A DNA stretch of 64,000 bases from Patiria pectinifera. Lineage: Eukaryota > Echinodermata > Asteroidea > Valvatida > Asterinidae. Location: the NCBI GenBank assembly GCA_029964075.1, contig CM057135.1, forward strand, positions 27,145,366 through 27,209,365, read 5' to 3'. The notes below the pieces were generated by a model that ran no database searches, was not told the origin of the DNA, and saw only the letters and a list, made by a program, of their open reading frames with translations. How positions within the stretch are numbered: position 1 is the first letter of the stretch; each line of letters opens with the position of its first letter. Below are positions 12,101 to 22,071 of this stretch, piece after piece. The position numbers and the translations under genes are program-made.

Positions 12101-12359
12101 TCTACTGTCATGGCGGGGGTCTTGCAAGCCGAGGAGAGGAGGAAGAGTCAGTGGGAAAAAAGGAGGACCCGCAGGCGGCAGAGGCTCCAGGCAGCTCCCG
12201 TCGCCACCACCACCAACTACACCTGCAGCAAATGCCAAAGGAACTGTAGCTCCCGCATTGGGCTCTACAGCCACAGCAGGCGCTGTGCAAGTACAACGGA
12301 CTGACCAAGGCGCAGATACTCCATTGTCTTCCGAGACAGAGGGATGCCAACAAGTGATA
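9193..12359 (+). mobile_element. LINE (non-LTR retrotransposon), 5'-truncated, one frameshift
   Basis: An insertion of 3167 bp bounded by the target duplication GGTCGCAT. The frame is open from 9195 to 11816. It enters inside an apurinic-like (EEP) endonuclease domain (IAALQETRL, then LLGDFNARVGSD, then HPRSKHWHQLDFVITRR) and continues through a reverse transcriptase (FLAFIDLTKAFDLV, GVKQGCVLAPTLF, and catalytic MLYADDAAL at about 11355-11380). A single-base frameshift near 11808-11816 stops it. The other frame resumes with ITWQDRV and carries LRWLGHVCRMDDGRIPKDV, then a C-terminal cysteine/histidine cluster (CSKCQRNC ... H ... C) to 12304. The start of the endonuclease is missing, as expected from 5' truncation. 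It is antisense to A'. GC is clearly higher than its surroundings. I cannot fix the clade; RTE-like or a relative is possible. Confidence 0.92.
9195..12304 (+). pseudogene. Endonuclease-reverse transcriptase reading frame of the LINE
   Basis: Coding part of the element at 9193-12359. The first ATG in frame is at 9450, but homologous endonuclease sequence is already in frame from about 9201, so that ATG is not the native start. The frame-0 part (9195-11816) and the frame-2 part (about 11817-12304) must be joined over a one-base shift to give the usual endonuclease, RT and C-terminal order. The element therefore could not make its full protein as read, unless the shift is a sequencing error. 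Confidence 0.85.
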
Positions 12360-12367
12360 GGTCGCAT
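12360..12367. repeat. Right target-site duplication of the LINE
   Basis: GGTCGCAT directly repeats 9185-9192. The sequence after it (taccaatatagttcc) continues the copy-A-like flank seen after 3729. Confidence 0.85.
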
Positions 12368-12725
12368 TACCAATATAGTTCCTTATCCCCACTCGTCCCT
12401 TTGCGTGTCTCCTTCCAGCCCTGCATGCTTGTGTGTTCCCTACATGTTTGTTTCTTGTACCTCTGTCATTTCGGATGAAGTCCTTGCTAAGGACGAAATA
12501 TATCAGGCCACTCTCATTTTTCTGATTTGTATATTTCAGGTCAATCCAGTCAGTGAGCAGTTTGCAGGAGTTTTATTCATTTTCAACAACTAGAGGCTTG
12601 CAGTCATGCGTACGAGTATTATCGGTCTATTTTGACCCTCATGACCCTTGGGCTTCGCAACACAATAAAATACAAACACACGATTGAATTGAATTGCTGG
12701 CAAGAAAAACGAACAGAACAATTAC

Positions 12726-12936
12726 CTACGAATCCACCGATTGCGATCAGGGACGCTATCCAGCCGAGAATCCACATTTGGTCGGTCAGCTGGTGTTGCA
12801 AAGTCGGCAGCATTATCCCGATACCTTTAGCGGTGCCGATCTCCATCACATTTTTGGTCCAGAGCGTGAGGACCGCGACCCAGCCGGGCCTTCCGCCGTC
12901 CGGCCCCTCCAAACTGTTGCTCACCGCCCCGCTCAT
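12726..12936 (-). pseudogene. SLC16-like transporter copy A' (exon 1 only)
   Basis: Minus-strand exon 1 from the ATG at 12936 down to 12726 (211 bp), with donor GTAATT. It encodes MSGAVSNSLEGPDGGRPG followed by hydrophobic sequence ending GGFVG. It is nearly identical to copy A, with few substitutions (for example VLTLW for VLALW). Intron 1 continues downward to about 8693 and is interrupted by the LINE. I found no exon 2 match, so the copy is a fragment. It is head to head with copy C, with about 1.9 kb between the start codons. Confidence 0.75.
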
Positions 12937-13069
12937 AGTCCCTGTTTTTTTGGTGAAGGAGGGCGCGTGAATTTCGATGCTCTTACTCCAAGGTTTAAGA
13001 ACGGGTATCGGGTGGGCGTGGACATCCAGGAGATTCTGAGATTGTCTGTCTTATATTTTGCTGTGAACT

Positions 13070-13676
13070 GAATGGTATACTCGAGTCCGCGCGGAGTAGG
13101 GCCTACGCCTACTGAGCGCTAGTTGCAGGCCTATTCAGCGACATGTGTATCAATACATGCAGCCTCAATAGCGAATATCAGGAAATACTAACCACCTATT
13201 GTCGAATTCCATTGAAATATCTTGGAAACCTCTGGTCAAAACGTGGGAGTCACGTCACGGCCGTATGCACACACAAACAACTCTCACTGTAAGAGCCAGA
13301 GGCTTAGGCCAAACAAAAAAGTCTCCGGTTTCTGGTATGGAGCTTGCTCAAAAAGTGGTGCGGCGACGCGGCTTTTTTTTTTTTACCTTTTATTTTGCTT
13401 CAAATGTTGGCTGATGACTGCAAATGGTGCCCGACTAAACTTAGTGCAAATATATGGGAGTCCAGAGAGGCCACATAAAGCTTATTCTCGATCATAACCC
13501 CATCTAAAAACACGTTAAAATTGTGCAGCAGCAGGATTCCAGTCAAACCAGTGAGTTTGGCGGTTTTGAGACATCATTTTTTTTGAAAAAAAAACCTTTT
13601 TCATTTTGCCGACGCGCATGGCTACGACGACGCGCGCGCATACCAGAAACCGGAGACTTTTTTTTTTGGCCTTAGC
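13070..13676. repeat. Divergent-pair spacer, first part
   Basis: 'ctactgagcgctagttgcagg' near 13110 recurs at 4470 and 21208. The following 'atgtgtatcaatacatgcagcctc' recurs at 21247 but is absent next to copy A. This marks the common boundary of the C and D units. A poly-T tract of about 13 lies at 13372-13384. No gene is seen. Confidence 0.65.
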
Positions 13677-13684
13677 AAGGTCAT

Positions 13685-14165
13685 TTTTTTTTATTGGGGG
13701 ACGAAAGTTCGCAGGTTGAGCGAATTTCGACTAAATTTGACAGAATTTTCCTGGGAAAAACCCAGTTTGACAGAAAATTTGGCCGAATGAATTTTTCAGC
13801 GGATTTCTCGCTGATTTTCTGTAAAATTGGTGATCTGACAGAAAAATATGGCAGATTTGAAAAAAAATATAGCTGATTAATGTTGAAAAACAGCTTCAAT
13901 TTTTATTTTTTTTTCCCCCTGACGTGTATTAGTACACAGTAAAGTAATTTAGACCATTGCAAGACAGGCTAGACATGTGCAAATTAAAAAAAAATCAAAT
14001 CTAATTTTTTTTTGAAGGAAATTTTATGATTCTTGGTTTGGTAATAAAATAAGGAAATTTTTATGACATTTGCATTTGAGTATGAATATTTATAATGTTT
14101 TTCGTGCAGTAATAATAGGTGATTTAGCAGATTTTTGTTAAATCTAGCAGATTTTTTTTAGCGGG
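13685..14165. repeat. AT-rich repeat R2, second copy
   Basis: Aligns with 4575-5057, with scattered substitutions and small indels in A and T runs. It ends at a G run (14164-14173) followed by 'gcacggacatccgc', which is also seen at 5472. Confidence 0.75.
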
Positions 14166-14878
14166 GGGGGGGGCACGGACATCCGCTTGGTGGGGGGAGT
14201 TGTTACGCCACTGACCAAAGCAGCAAAGGCTGTATTGGTACGAAGCAGAACTAGAGTCAAAAAGGCTCAGACATAATAGAAAAACGGAATGTGTTTTTGA
14301 AAACCGAAAATGTATTATCCACGATCTAACGTGTGTGAATGTACGTGCGTGCCACTTATTCTAGCTCAGTGTGCGTGTGCAACCAGGTGTAGCGTGAATT
14401 TACGTTTCTATGAAATTTGGACTCATTGGTAATACCGCGCGTGCGTAAGTATGGTAATTAGAAAGTGACTGGTCACGTGAGAGGGATTAACCAATAAAAG
14501 GGAAAAGGGGTCCGATTTTCATAGGAGTCGGATTTTCATGTGACACCGGCATTGACAGGCGCGTTTAAGCGCGGATTGAATTACTTCAATTGAATTTGAC
14601 AATGGGTAGTTTGCATTTTCTGGTGTTCGCTATTTATTGAGGCTGGATACGGTGTACACGTACATGTCGCATATTGAATCTCCCATGGCAATTTAGGTGT
14701 AGGATTATCTCACTCACAAGTTATTTCCATAATATTCATGGGATGGCGCTGTCACGTAACTGCGAGATGTGTTATGTATATATCATGTCCATGCCCACCC
14801 GGTACCCCTTCTAAAACCTTTGAGCAAGAAAGGCAACCATCGCGCACACTGTTCCTTCACCAAAATAGTCCCCGGACT

Positions 14879-17800
14879 ATGAGCGGGGCGGTGATCAACA
14901 GTCTGGAGGGCCGGACGGCGGAAGGCCCGGCTGGGTCGCGGTCCTCGCGCTCTGGACCAAAACCTCATGGAGATCGGCATTACCAAAGGTCTCGGGATAA
15001 TGCTGCCGATTTTGCAAATCCAACTGACCTCCCAAATGTGGATTATCGGCTGGATAGCGTCACTGACAACCGCAACAAGTGGATTCGTAGGTAACACTGA
15101 CAGTATTTTTCTAAACTGCAATTTAATTCAACTGTGTGTATTATATTTATGGCGTGGCGAAGAAGCGCAAGCATGGCTGTTGTACTGTATTAAAATTGAC
15201 TGAGCGTTTTCATGCGTATATAAATTACTCATCTGCATGACTGTAAGCCACTATTTAAATGTAATAATTGTTGGTTGTAATGCAACCCTGACTACATGTG
15301 AATATGATACTTTCAAAATATAATTATGATTTTAATGTTCTCCATGCATCGTTTTCAAATGGGTCCCTTCAGCAATACCATTTTCATTCTATTTCACAGT
15401 CATTATTTTAAAATTAAATACACATAAATGTTGAAATTGTGTGAACTGATATACGTGCGGAAAGTAAACTGCACAATCATTATTATTTCTTCGGTGGTCT
15501 GGTCACAACATAATTTACTATTATGACAAGTTGATAATATTACTCTTAATTTACTGACATCATCATTGTGCCCAAAACGCAATATAGCCGAACAGAATTT
15601 TCACTGTATGGTATCCTACTTCATTGTTATCCTACTTAATTGTTATCCAACTTCATTCGCATCTAGAAACAAGGATGTTCCATCCTTTGATCAACTCAAA
15701 ATCAAATATTTTACGTCTCCCACAGCCCCTTTCGGAGGATTAGTGAGCAGGCGCTTTGGGGCTGGTTACGTCATGATGACGTGTGGCGTGATGATGAGTG
15801 CAGCGGCCATTGCCGGATCGTTCGTCGAGAACTCTCTGCAACTGGCGTTGCTGTACACGTTACTGGCAGGTTGGATTCAAAAACATTGAAAAACAACGAT
15901 TTCAACTTTATTGAATTTCCACATGAAAATAACGGTTTTCCCGATTAATTTAACACTCGTAGCAAACAGATTCTATCGCAGAGATACTCCAGCTTCTTTA
16001 CAGTCATCATTGAGCTTATCAATCTCATGTTAATTAAAATGTTAAATAATATTTCCATCGAATTTGTTTAATATAGGTTTTCCCGGCCAATTTCCTAAAA
16101 TGTTCAATCACTTCTAAAAATCGGTCAATCATTTTCGTCTGAAATTGAGCATCGCTCTGAACACGCGTTTAATTTTCGTATTTCGTCTTGAAAATTCATG
16201 ATCCTGCATACCCCATTTTCAATTTCGTCTGTGGTCGCTCATTTCGCCATACTTTTTCGTGAAAGACAATTCAATTTCGTTGTCTGCAATTGCTGAACGT
16301 GCAATAGATGAATCAGTTCTGTCATTTTGCAATCAATGTTATATAAATTTCATTCAAATTCACCTCATAATTGTAGGCCATCTTCCATATTTTTACGTTT
16401 TCATCTGTTCATTTCTACATATTTACTTTATTTTTGTGTCTGTTAGTCTCCTTGTGCAACGTAGGTCTTTAAACCTTCAATAAGCATTTTCAATGTAAGA
16501 ATTCTTATGCAAAATTTTAATCTTTTTCAATATTTATTTAGTTCGCTGACAATTTTATGCGTCAACAACTGAAAGAAATAGGGTATACACAGTCAAATAA
16601 AATTGCGTATTTTCCATTTCATGCAAGATATAAGTAGGCCTATAATTATTTATTATGAAAAGCAAACTGCATTCATATTTTCACATCTTCGAAAACAGTC
16701 ATTCAGTTCTTCTTCTTGTTCTTTGGATTGCTTGTTTAAACCTACAATTTATTGTCTTGCAATACACCATGCCAAATACGTCGGTGTATGGTATACCAGC
16801 GTGCGCTTTGTCTGATGAATTTAATCGAACATTTCTTGAAATCGATTTAACAAAGACGAATTCAATCCTTACATTATGTACATGGTCATCAGGTGAGACG
16901 AATTCCATTGAAATTTGACATCGAATGGACAAATGTTCAAATTGATCAATTGGAAAGACCAACGACAAACGCGTTCCAGTCTTCTGGAGACGAAATTGAA
17001 GTTAACCGTTTACGAATTGGAATGAATTAAGTTTCAAAATGTGCAGGAAAACCTATGTATAAAGCAATGTACATATATCGGGGTTACAATGGGACATTTG
17101 TATATGTGAGATATTAGTTTCTAGATTTTGGCAATTAACGTAGATCAAGTAGGGTACCCGTGTCTTCACAGAGGAGGAAAACTATACACATTGCCAAAAC
17201 TTGTCTCTGATGTATACTTTTTTTATATTATATCTTTGAAGGTACTGCCATAGGTATATCTAATGTCGTTGCAAAGGAGGCTGTCGGACGTTGTTTTACC
17301 AAGAACTACGCCACAGCCAATGGCATCGCACGGACCGGCTACTCCGTGGGACTGATCGTCTTCGCGCCCCTGGTCCAGCTTTTTTTAGACACCTACGGCT
17401 GGAGAGGAACCATGTTACTAGTGGGAGCCATCACCATGCATTCTGTTGCGAGTGGCGCCGTTATGGTAGCAACGAGGCAGCCTGAGCTCGATCAGTCAAA
17501 CGCATACCAAACGCTCCCCAGACCGAACACACTAATTCGTCATCAGCACACGAGAGCACTCCCCGTTCTCACTGTGGTTCGCTGTGGAAGCTCGTCTCTA
17601 AGAACTTCGAGGTGGGACTACTTCTCAACGCGCGCTACTGGTTGGTGGCCGTCATATCTTGCTGCACGATCTACGCGTTCTTTATGTGGATCGTGTATTT
17701 CGTGTCCCAGGCGCAGTCCAACGGGTTTACTTTGGAGGAGGCGGGGTCTTTCGTGACCATCGCGGGCATTGCGAACCTGTTTGGTAAAATCAGTCAGGGA

Positions 17801-18426
17801 CCGATCACCGACCGCGGAGTGATGTCCTCGTGGACTCTGGTTGCCGTTTGCCTCGTTATGAGTTCCGTCTCGTACCTTGCCTCCTCTTTGCTGACTTCTT
17901 ATTGGCCAATGATGACGTCAGCGGTGCTGATTTTGTTCAGTGACGGGGTCTTGTCCTGCCAGACGGATGTTCTCGTCAAGCAGGTTCTTGGTGTCGAGCT
18001 ATTGGCGGGTGCTTTTGGCTGGATCGGGCTAAAGGTGACGCTATTATTAGTCGCTTTGGGATTTCTGCCTGGTACGTATAAGCCTAATAAATGAGTGTCG
18101 TTTCCTTACGCCACTTTCTTCACTGCATGGAGTAGTCTAGTATGTAGTTTCAACATACAAGTAATAATTATTAGGAAGTACTTTAATTCATGGTGTTACT
18201 TGTGTGGCATCACTGGCAATGTGCATCACACCATAAAATAGCATAAAAGATCAACAATGTCAAACCATTCTACGAGACTTCCCGATTTCAATTTTACCTT
18301 CTGTCTCTGTTTTAAGGTTTGGTTTACGACTTGACCGGAAGTTACACAGCAGCCTTTCTACTGATAGGCAGCGTGCAGGCTGTACCACTGGTGCCTTTGT
18401 TGATGCTAAGATATTCTCAATGGTAG
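14879..18426 (+). pseudogene. SLC16-like monocarboxylate transporter copy C, four exons, frameshifted
   Basis: Exons: 14879-15090, 15726-15869, 17242-18071 and 18317-18426. All have AG/GT borders and phase-1 junctions, and the stop is TAG at 18424-18426. An intact version would have 432 residues, close to the usual length of short SLC16 proteins. Signatures: GPDGG near the start; VGRCFTKNYATANGIARTG, the family's helix 4-5 region; YGWRGTMLLVGAI; and C-terminal GLVYDLTGSYTAAFLL. Three one-base losses relative to B and D break it: G run at about 14908-14910, A run at about 14959-14962, and C run at about 17516-17519. It keeps the exon 3 end (FLPG) and donor that D lacks. The substrate cannot be deduced. 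It may be a pseudogene, or a gene hit by homopolymer assembly errors. Confidence 0.75.
16073..17056. mobile_element. TIR element R3 in intron 2 of copy C
   Basis: Left end ATAGGTTTTCCC and right end GGAAAACCTAT are inverted repeats. The interior is AT-rich with many 'cgaattc' and 'cgtctgaaattg' strings and has no transposase. The equivalent element lies at 23242-24216, so insertion preceded the C/D duplication. Related ends occur at 3520, 8985, 27766 and 55060. It is a non-autonomous DNA transposon by inference. Confidence 0.6.
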
Positions 18427-18560
18427 AACCTCGGAGAGTTTTTTGCATTGGAGGGTTTCATAATTGACTGTGAGTCGATCGGAGTTGAAACAGAAGCATA
18501 AGGACATAATGTACATTGAACAAGTGTGTTTTGATCAATTAAAGATTAGTTGCACGCAAT

Positions 18561-18597
18561 CCTGGCTTTATGCCTTTTCCTGGCTTTATGCCTTTTG
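18561..18597. repeat. 18-bp minisatellite, two units
   Basis: Two units of 'ctggctttatgccttttc' just downstream of copy C. The equivalent site after copy D (25691-25744) has three units, so the number has changed since the duplication. The small hydrophobic open frames here come from this repeat. Confidence 0.8.
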
Positions 18598-18699
18598 GTC
18601 TGTGTCTGGTGTTGTTGCGATTTCTATGGGTGTGGCAATCTTGCCATACCTCGTGTGAACAACATTCATCCGAGTATGATAATGCAGCATGGCAGTGGC

Positions 18700-19033
18700 G
18701 CACCCAGGATATGGCTTTGGGGAGGGGGGCCTCCCATTTTTTTTTTCAAATTTATTAGAAGTATAATTTTTGTCAAAAAAATTTTCCCACAATTTTTGGC
18801 CGCAGAAAAAAATTGGGGTTTTGTTTTGGGGGCGGACTATTTTGACGTTGGTGACGCCACTTACACCCCTATTATACTACTCGAAAATAGGCCACATTAT
18901 CACCAAGGTCCAATCGTGGCAAACCTCGTCCCCGAGGTGTCGCGCCCACCACTACCTGCTCTCTCACCCTGGTATTGGATCATTTGCATGTGCAAGTTTT
19001 TTAACACGTATGTAAATTAGGAATAGTCTGGCG
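18700..19033. repeat. G-run repeat and 3' flank of copy C
   Basis: 'gcacccaggatatggctttgg' followed by G and T runs and 'attttgacgttggtgacgcc'. It aligns with 25845-26155 after copy D. A segment near 18968-19033 ('ggtattggatcatttgcatg' to 'gaatagtctgg') is repeated at 19997-20055, and the DNA between these two copies has no counterpart after D. Confidence 0.65.
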
Positions 19034-19044
19034 CCTACTGGGGG

Positions 19045-19300
19045 GGGGGGGACGGGGCCCTCACTCTTTCCAGAGCCATCACCCCAAAATGGGACACTGT
19101 TTTTTGAAAATCCTGTATGCACAAAATTCATTCAGACGAAGATCCACAATTACGAGGGAAACATCTGCAGCCAGACGCCTAGCCATCTGTTACCTTCACA
19201 GCCTTTAAATCATACTAATTATCTATTTGGTTATTAGTTTTAATTAGCTTGATGTAGACCTACATGCATCAACATCACCGGGGAAAAAATAACTAGAGGT
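19045..19300. repeat. Repeat R1, second half
   Basis: Matches the second half of R1 copy 1 (about 767-1015), including 'cattcagacgaagatccaca' and 'cgatgtagacctacatgcat'-like sequence. Here it precedes the first half (20815-21020), the reverse of the order in the other copies. Confidence 0.7.
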
Positions 19301-20055
19301 TCGTGTTTGTTGTTACAAACGCAGAGTGGTCGGGTAGACAACTATTTTATAAAAAACTGTCCAGTTAACGGGAACATGTAATAGATTTATATGACTTAAA
19401 TACATTTAAAACAGCTTTTTTGCCATGTAACTATGAAGTTTCCACCTTCTTGGTAGCAGTAAAAGAGAGAAATTTCAACATTTTAAGTTTCAAAGTTTTT
19501 ATGCTAATGAAATTTTCCATATTCATGAGCCAAAGCGTGATGTCATTCAAGGCAGAATCGTATAGTGTCTCCATAGCTTTGTGTTTACAAATATATATCA
19601 AAGTTTTCTTCATTTTCTTGGAGTAAATTCCACTTTTCATTGTTTATCATGTAAAACAGCTTATTTGGACAATCGTAGTGGCAAATATTTCTTCAAAAAA
19701 AAATTTTGTGGGTAATTTTGAAGGACTAATTTTTGTACTGTTCATAACGCACCTTTGGCAAGGAGTACCTTGTTTGACAAAAGCAAAATAGCGCCCTCTT
19801 ATATATTGATGAAAGGATTTACTAATAATTTAAAAACTACCACTTTCTTGTCACTTCCAATGAAAACAAGTATTAAGATCTTGTATGTAGTAATCTAGTA
19901 ATGTGCATGAAAACAAGATGAGGTGAATTTCCACTGCATGTTTCCTTTAGGTTTTATGAATATTTTTTATGTAAGAATACCTGCTCTCTCGCCCTGGTAT
20001 TGGATCATTTGCATGAGCAAGATCTTTGAACATATATGCAAATGAGGAATAGTCT
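19301..20055. other. Unassigned insert downstream of copy C
   Basis: AT-rich sequence between the two copies of the 'gaatagtctgg' flank. It has no counterpart after copy D and no recognisable gene. Confidence 0.4.
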
Positions 20056-20814
20056 GGTGCCTACATGTGCGTTACATTAGCGTTTGTTTTTGTATGCGGT
20101 GTCTGGGGAAAAAAACAACATCAATTCGTCGCGCTGTAAGTCATGAAAACACTTCTTCTTTTTTAAGTTAAAATGTTATTTTCTGGCCCGCCAATTTGCA
20201 GTATTACATTTCAGGTTAATAAAAGCAAACTTGAAACGAAAGGAGTATTTTTGAGAAGGCGTGGACGTTTTAATTACAATGATCATGTAAAAACGTAATG
20301 CACGTTGGATATAACAACACCAACTACACGGTAAAAATCCATTACTAGCAAAATGCGGTATCGAATCAGGATACAGGGAGACAGTTTCCTATCCAGGGCT
20401 CACTATTGGAAACGAGGTTGGAAATAAAGTAAGCACTGCGGACGAGGTTGATTAGTGGGACTAAAAGAAAAAAAAATTACAAATAGAAAAACAACCTGCA
20501 AATTACACGTGAAAGAATACACCAAAAACAATATCGTCTAAAGTCGTGATTAATCCGAACCCTTCTTAGGAAATATTGTCCCCCTCCAACCTTCAAGGAC
20601 TGGAATGCATTATCATCACTTGCAATCTCATCCTCATCATTGAATGTATTGTATTTTTAATCTGGCCTTAAGCAAGTACAGTACTAACTTAAACAGTAGG
20701 CCCTATATAATTACGTCTAAAAGATCCTATTGCTGCCAAGCGCATCGCACGTTTTCGCGACGGTGCAGGCGACGTTTGTCTGCCATATATGAAAATACAC
20801 CCTGCCCATAACAA
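20056..20814. repeat. Shared 3' flank of copies C and D
   Basis: Aligns with about 26166-26917. Landmarks are 'gtgcgttacattagcgtttg', 'accaactacacggtaaaaatcc' and 'gtcccc.tccaaccttcaagg'. No coding signature is seen. It marks the end of the tandem unit. Confidence 0.65.
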
Positions 20815-21020
20815 CTTATTCATCTATATATCCCGGTGGTAGATCATCATCGATAGCTCACTAGGATGTTGAGTGTTTCCGTAAGTTTGCCTGTATTTGT
20901 TTTGAAAAAAAGTGTATGAAACAAGCCGTTGCTGATTTAAAGATAATACATGTTTGCGAAATAGCCCGAACGCCTATCGGTCGCCTATAAAACTTTGAGG
21001 CATCTTGATCTTCACAAAAA
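20815..21020. repeat. Repeat R1, first half
   Basis: Matches 480-690 and 26925-27125 ('atatatcccggtggtagatc' to 'gaggcatcttgatcttcac'), then breaks into a partial MITE. Confidence 0.75.
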
Positions 21021-21024
21021 AGGC

Positions 21025-21203
21025 AGCACTTTCTGATTGGCATATAAAGAGGGTGATACTACCTTCTAAAGCAAAAAATTCCTACAAACTAAACTTAAAT
21101 GTGAAAATCAAAATTTGACAAAGTTCGACACGTTTTTGTACATGTGGAAGTGTGGCCTATGTTTACGGAGGTAGTCAGTAAATTGGCCACATTTATGGGG
21201 ATA
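21025..21203. mobile_element. Half copy of the TA-flanked MITE
   Basis: Corresponds to the right arm of the palindromic element at 29803-30268: 'ggcagcactttctgatt' through 'ggccacatttatgggg'. Only one arm is present, so it cannot form the full hairpin. Confidence 0.7.
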
Positions 21204-21560
21204 GGCCTAGGCCTACTGAGCGCTAGTTGCAGGCTTTTTCAGCGACATGTGTATCAATACATGCAGCCTCAATAGCGAATATCAGGAAATACTAGTTAAA
21301 AACGTGCCGGAGTCACGTCACGGCCGGATGCACACACAAACAGTTCTCTCTTTGTAAGAGCCAGAGGCTTAGCAAGGTCATTTTTTTTTATTGGGGGACG
21401 AAAGTTCGCGGGGTGAGCATTTGCATTTGCATTTGAGTATGAATATTTATAATGTATTTCGTGTAGTAATAATAGGTGATTTAGCAGATTTTTGTTAAAT
21501 CGAGCAGATTTTTTAAGCGGGGGGGGGGGGGGGCCGGGAAACCCGCGGGGGGGGGGGGGT
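21204..21560. repeat. Start of the D unit: spacer and truncated R2
   Basis: Repeats 13110-13290 and then only the two ends of R2, followed by G runs at 21520-21532 and 21546-21559. No minus-strand A-like exon is present, unlike the spacers before B and C. Confidence 0.65.
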
Positions 21561-22071
21561 TGTTACGCCACTGGCCAAAGCAGCAAAGGCTGTATTGGTA
21601 CAAAGCAGAACTAGAGTCAAAAAGGCTCAGACATAATAGAAAAACGGAATGTGTTTTTGAAAACCGAAAATGTATTGTCCAAGATGTGTGAATGTACGTA
21701 CGTGCCACTTATTCCAGCTCAGTGTGCGTGTGCAACCGGCCTTGACAGGCACGTTCAAGCACGGATTGAATTACTTCAATGGAATTTGACAATGGGTTGT
21801 TTGCATTTTCTGGCGTTCGCTATTCATTGAGGCTGCATACGGTGTACACGTACATGTCGCTTATTGAATCTCCCATGGCAATTTCGATGTAGGACTATCT
21901 CACTCATAAGCTATTTCCATACGTAATATTCACGTGATGGCCGTGTCACGTAACTGCGAGATGTGTTATGTATATATCATGTCCATGCCCATCCGGTACC
22001 CCTTCTAAAATCTTTGAGCAAGAAGGCAACCACCGCGCACACTGTTCCTTCACCAAAATAGTCCCTGAACT

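Noticed and set aside
18550..18660. Hydrophobic frame resembling a small membrane peptide (LALCLFLALC)
   Set aside because: Comes from the 18-bp minisatellite; unit number differs after copy D and nothing else is conserved.
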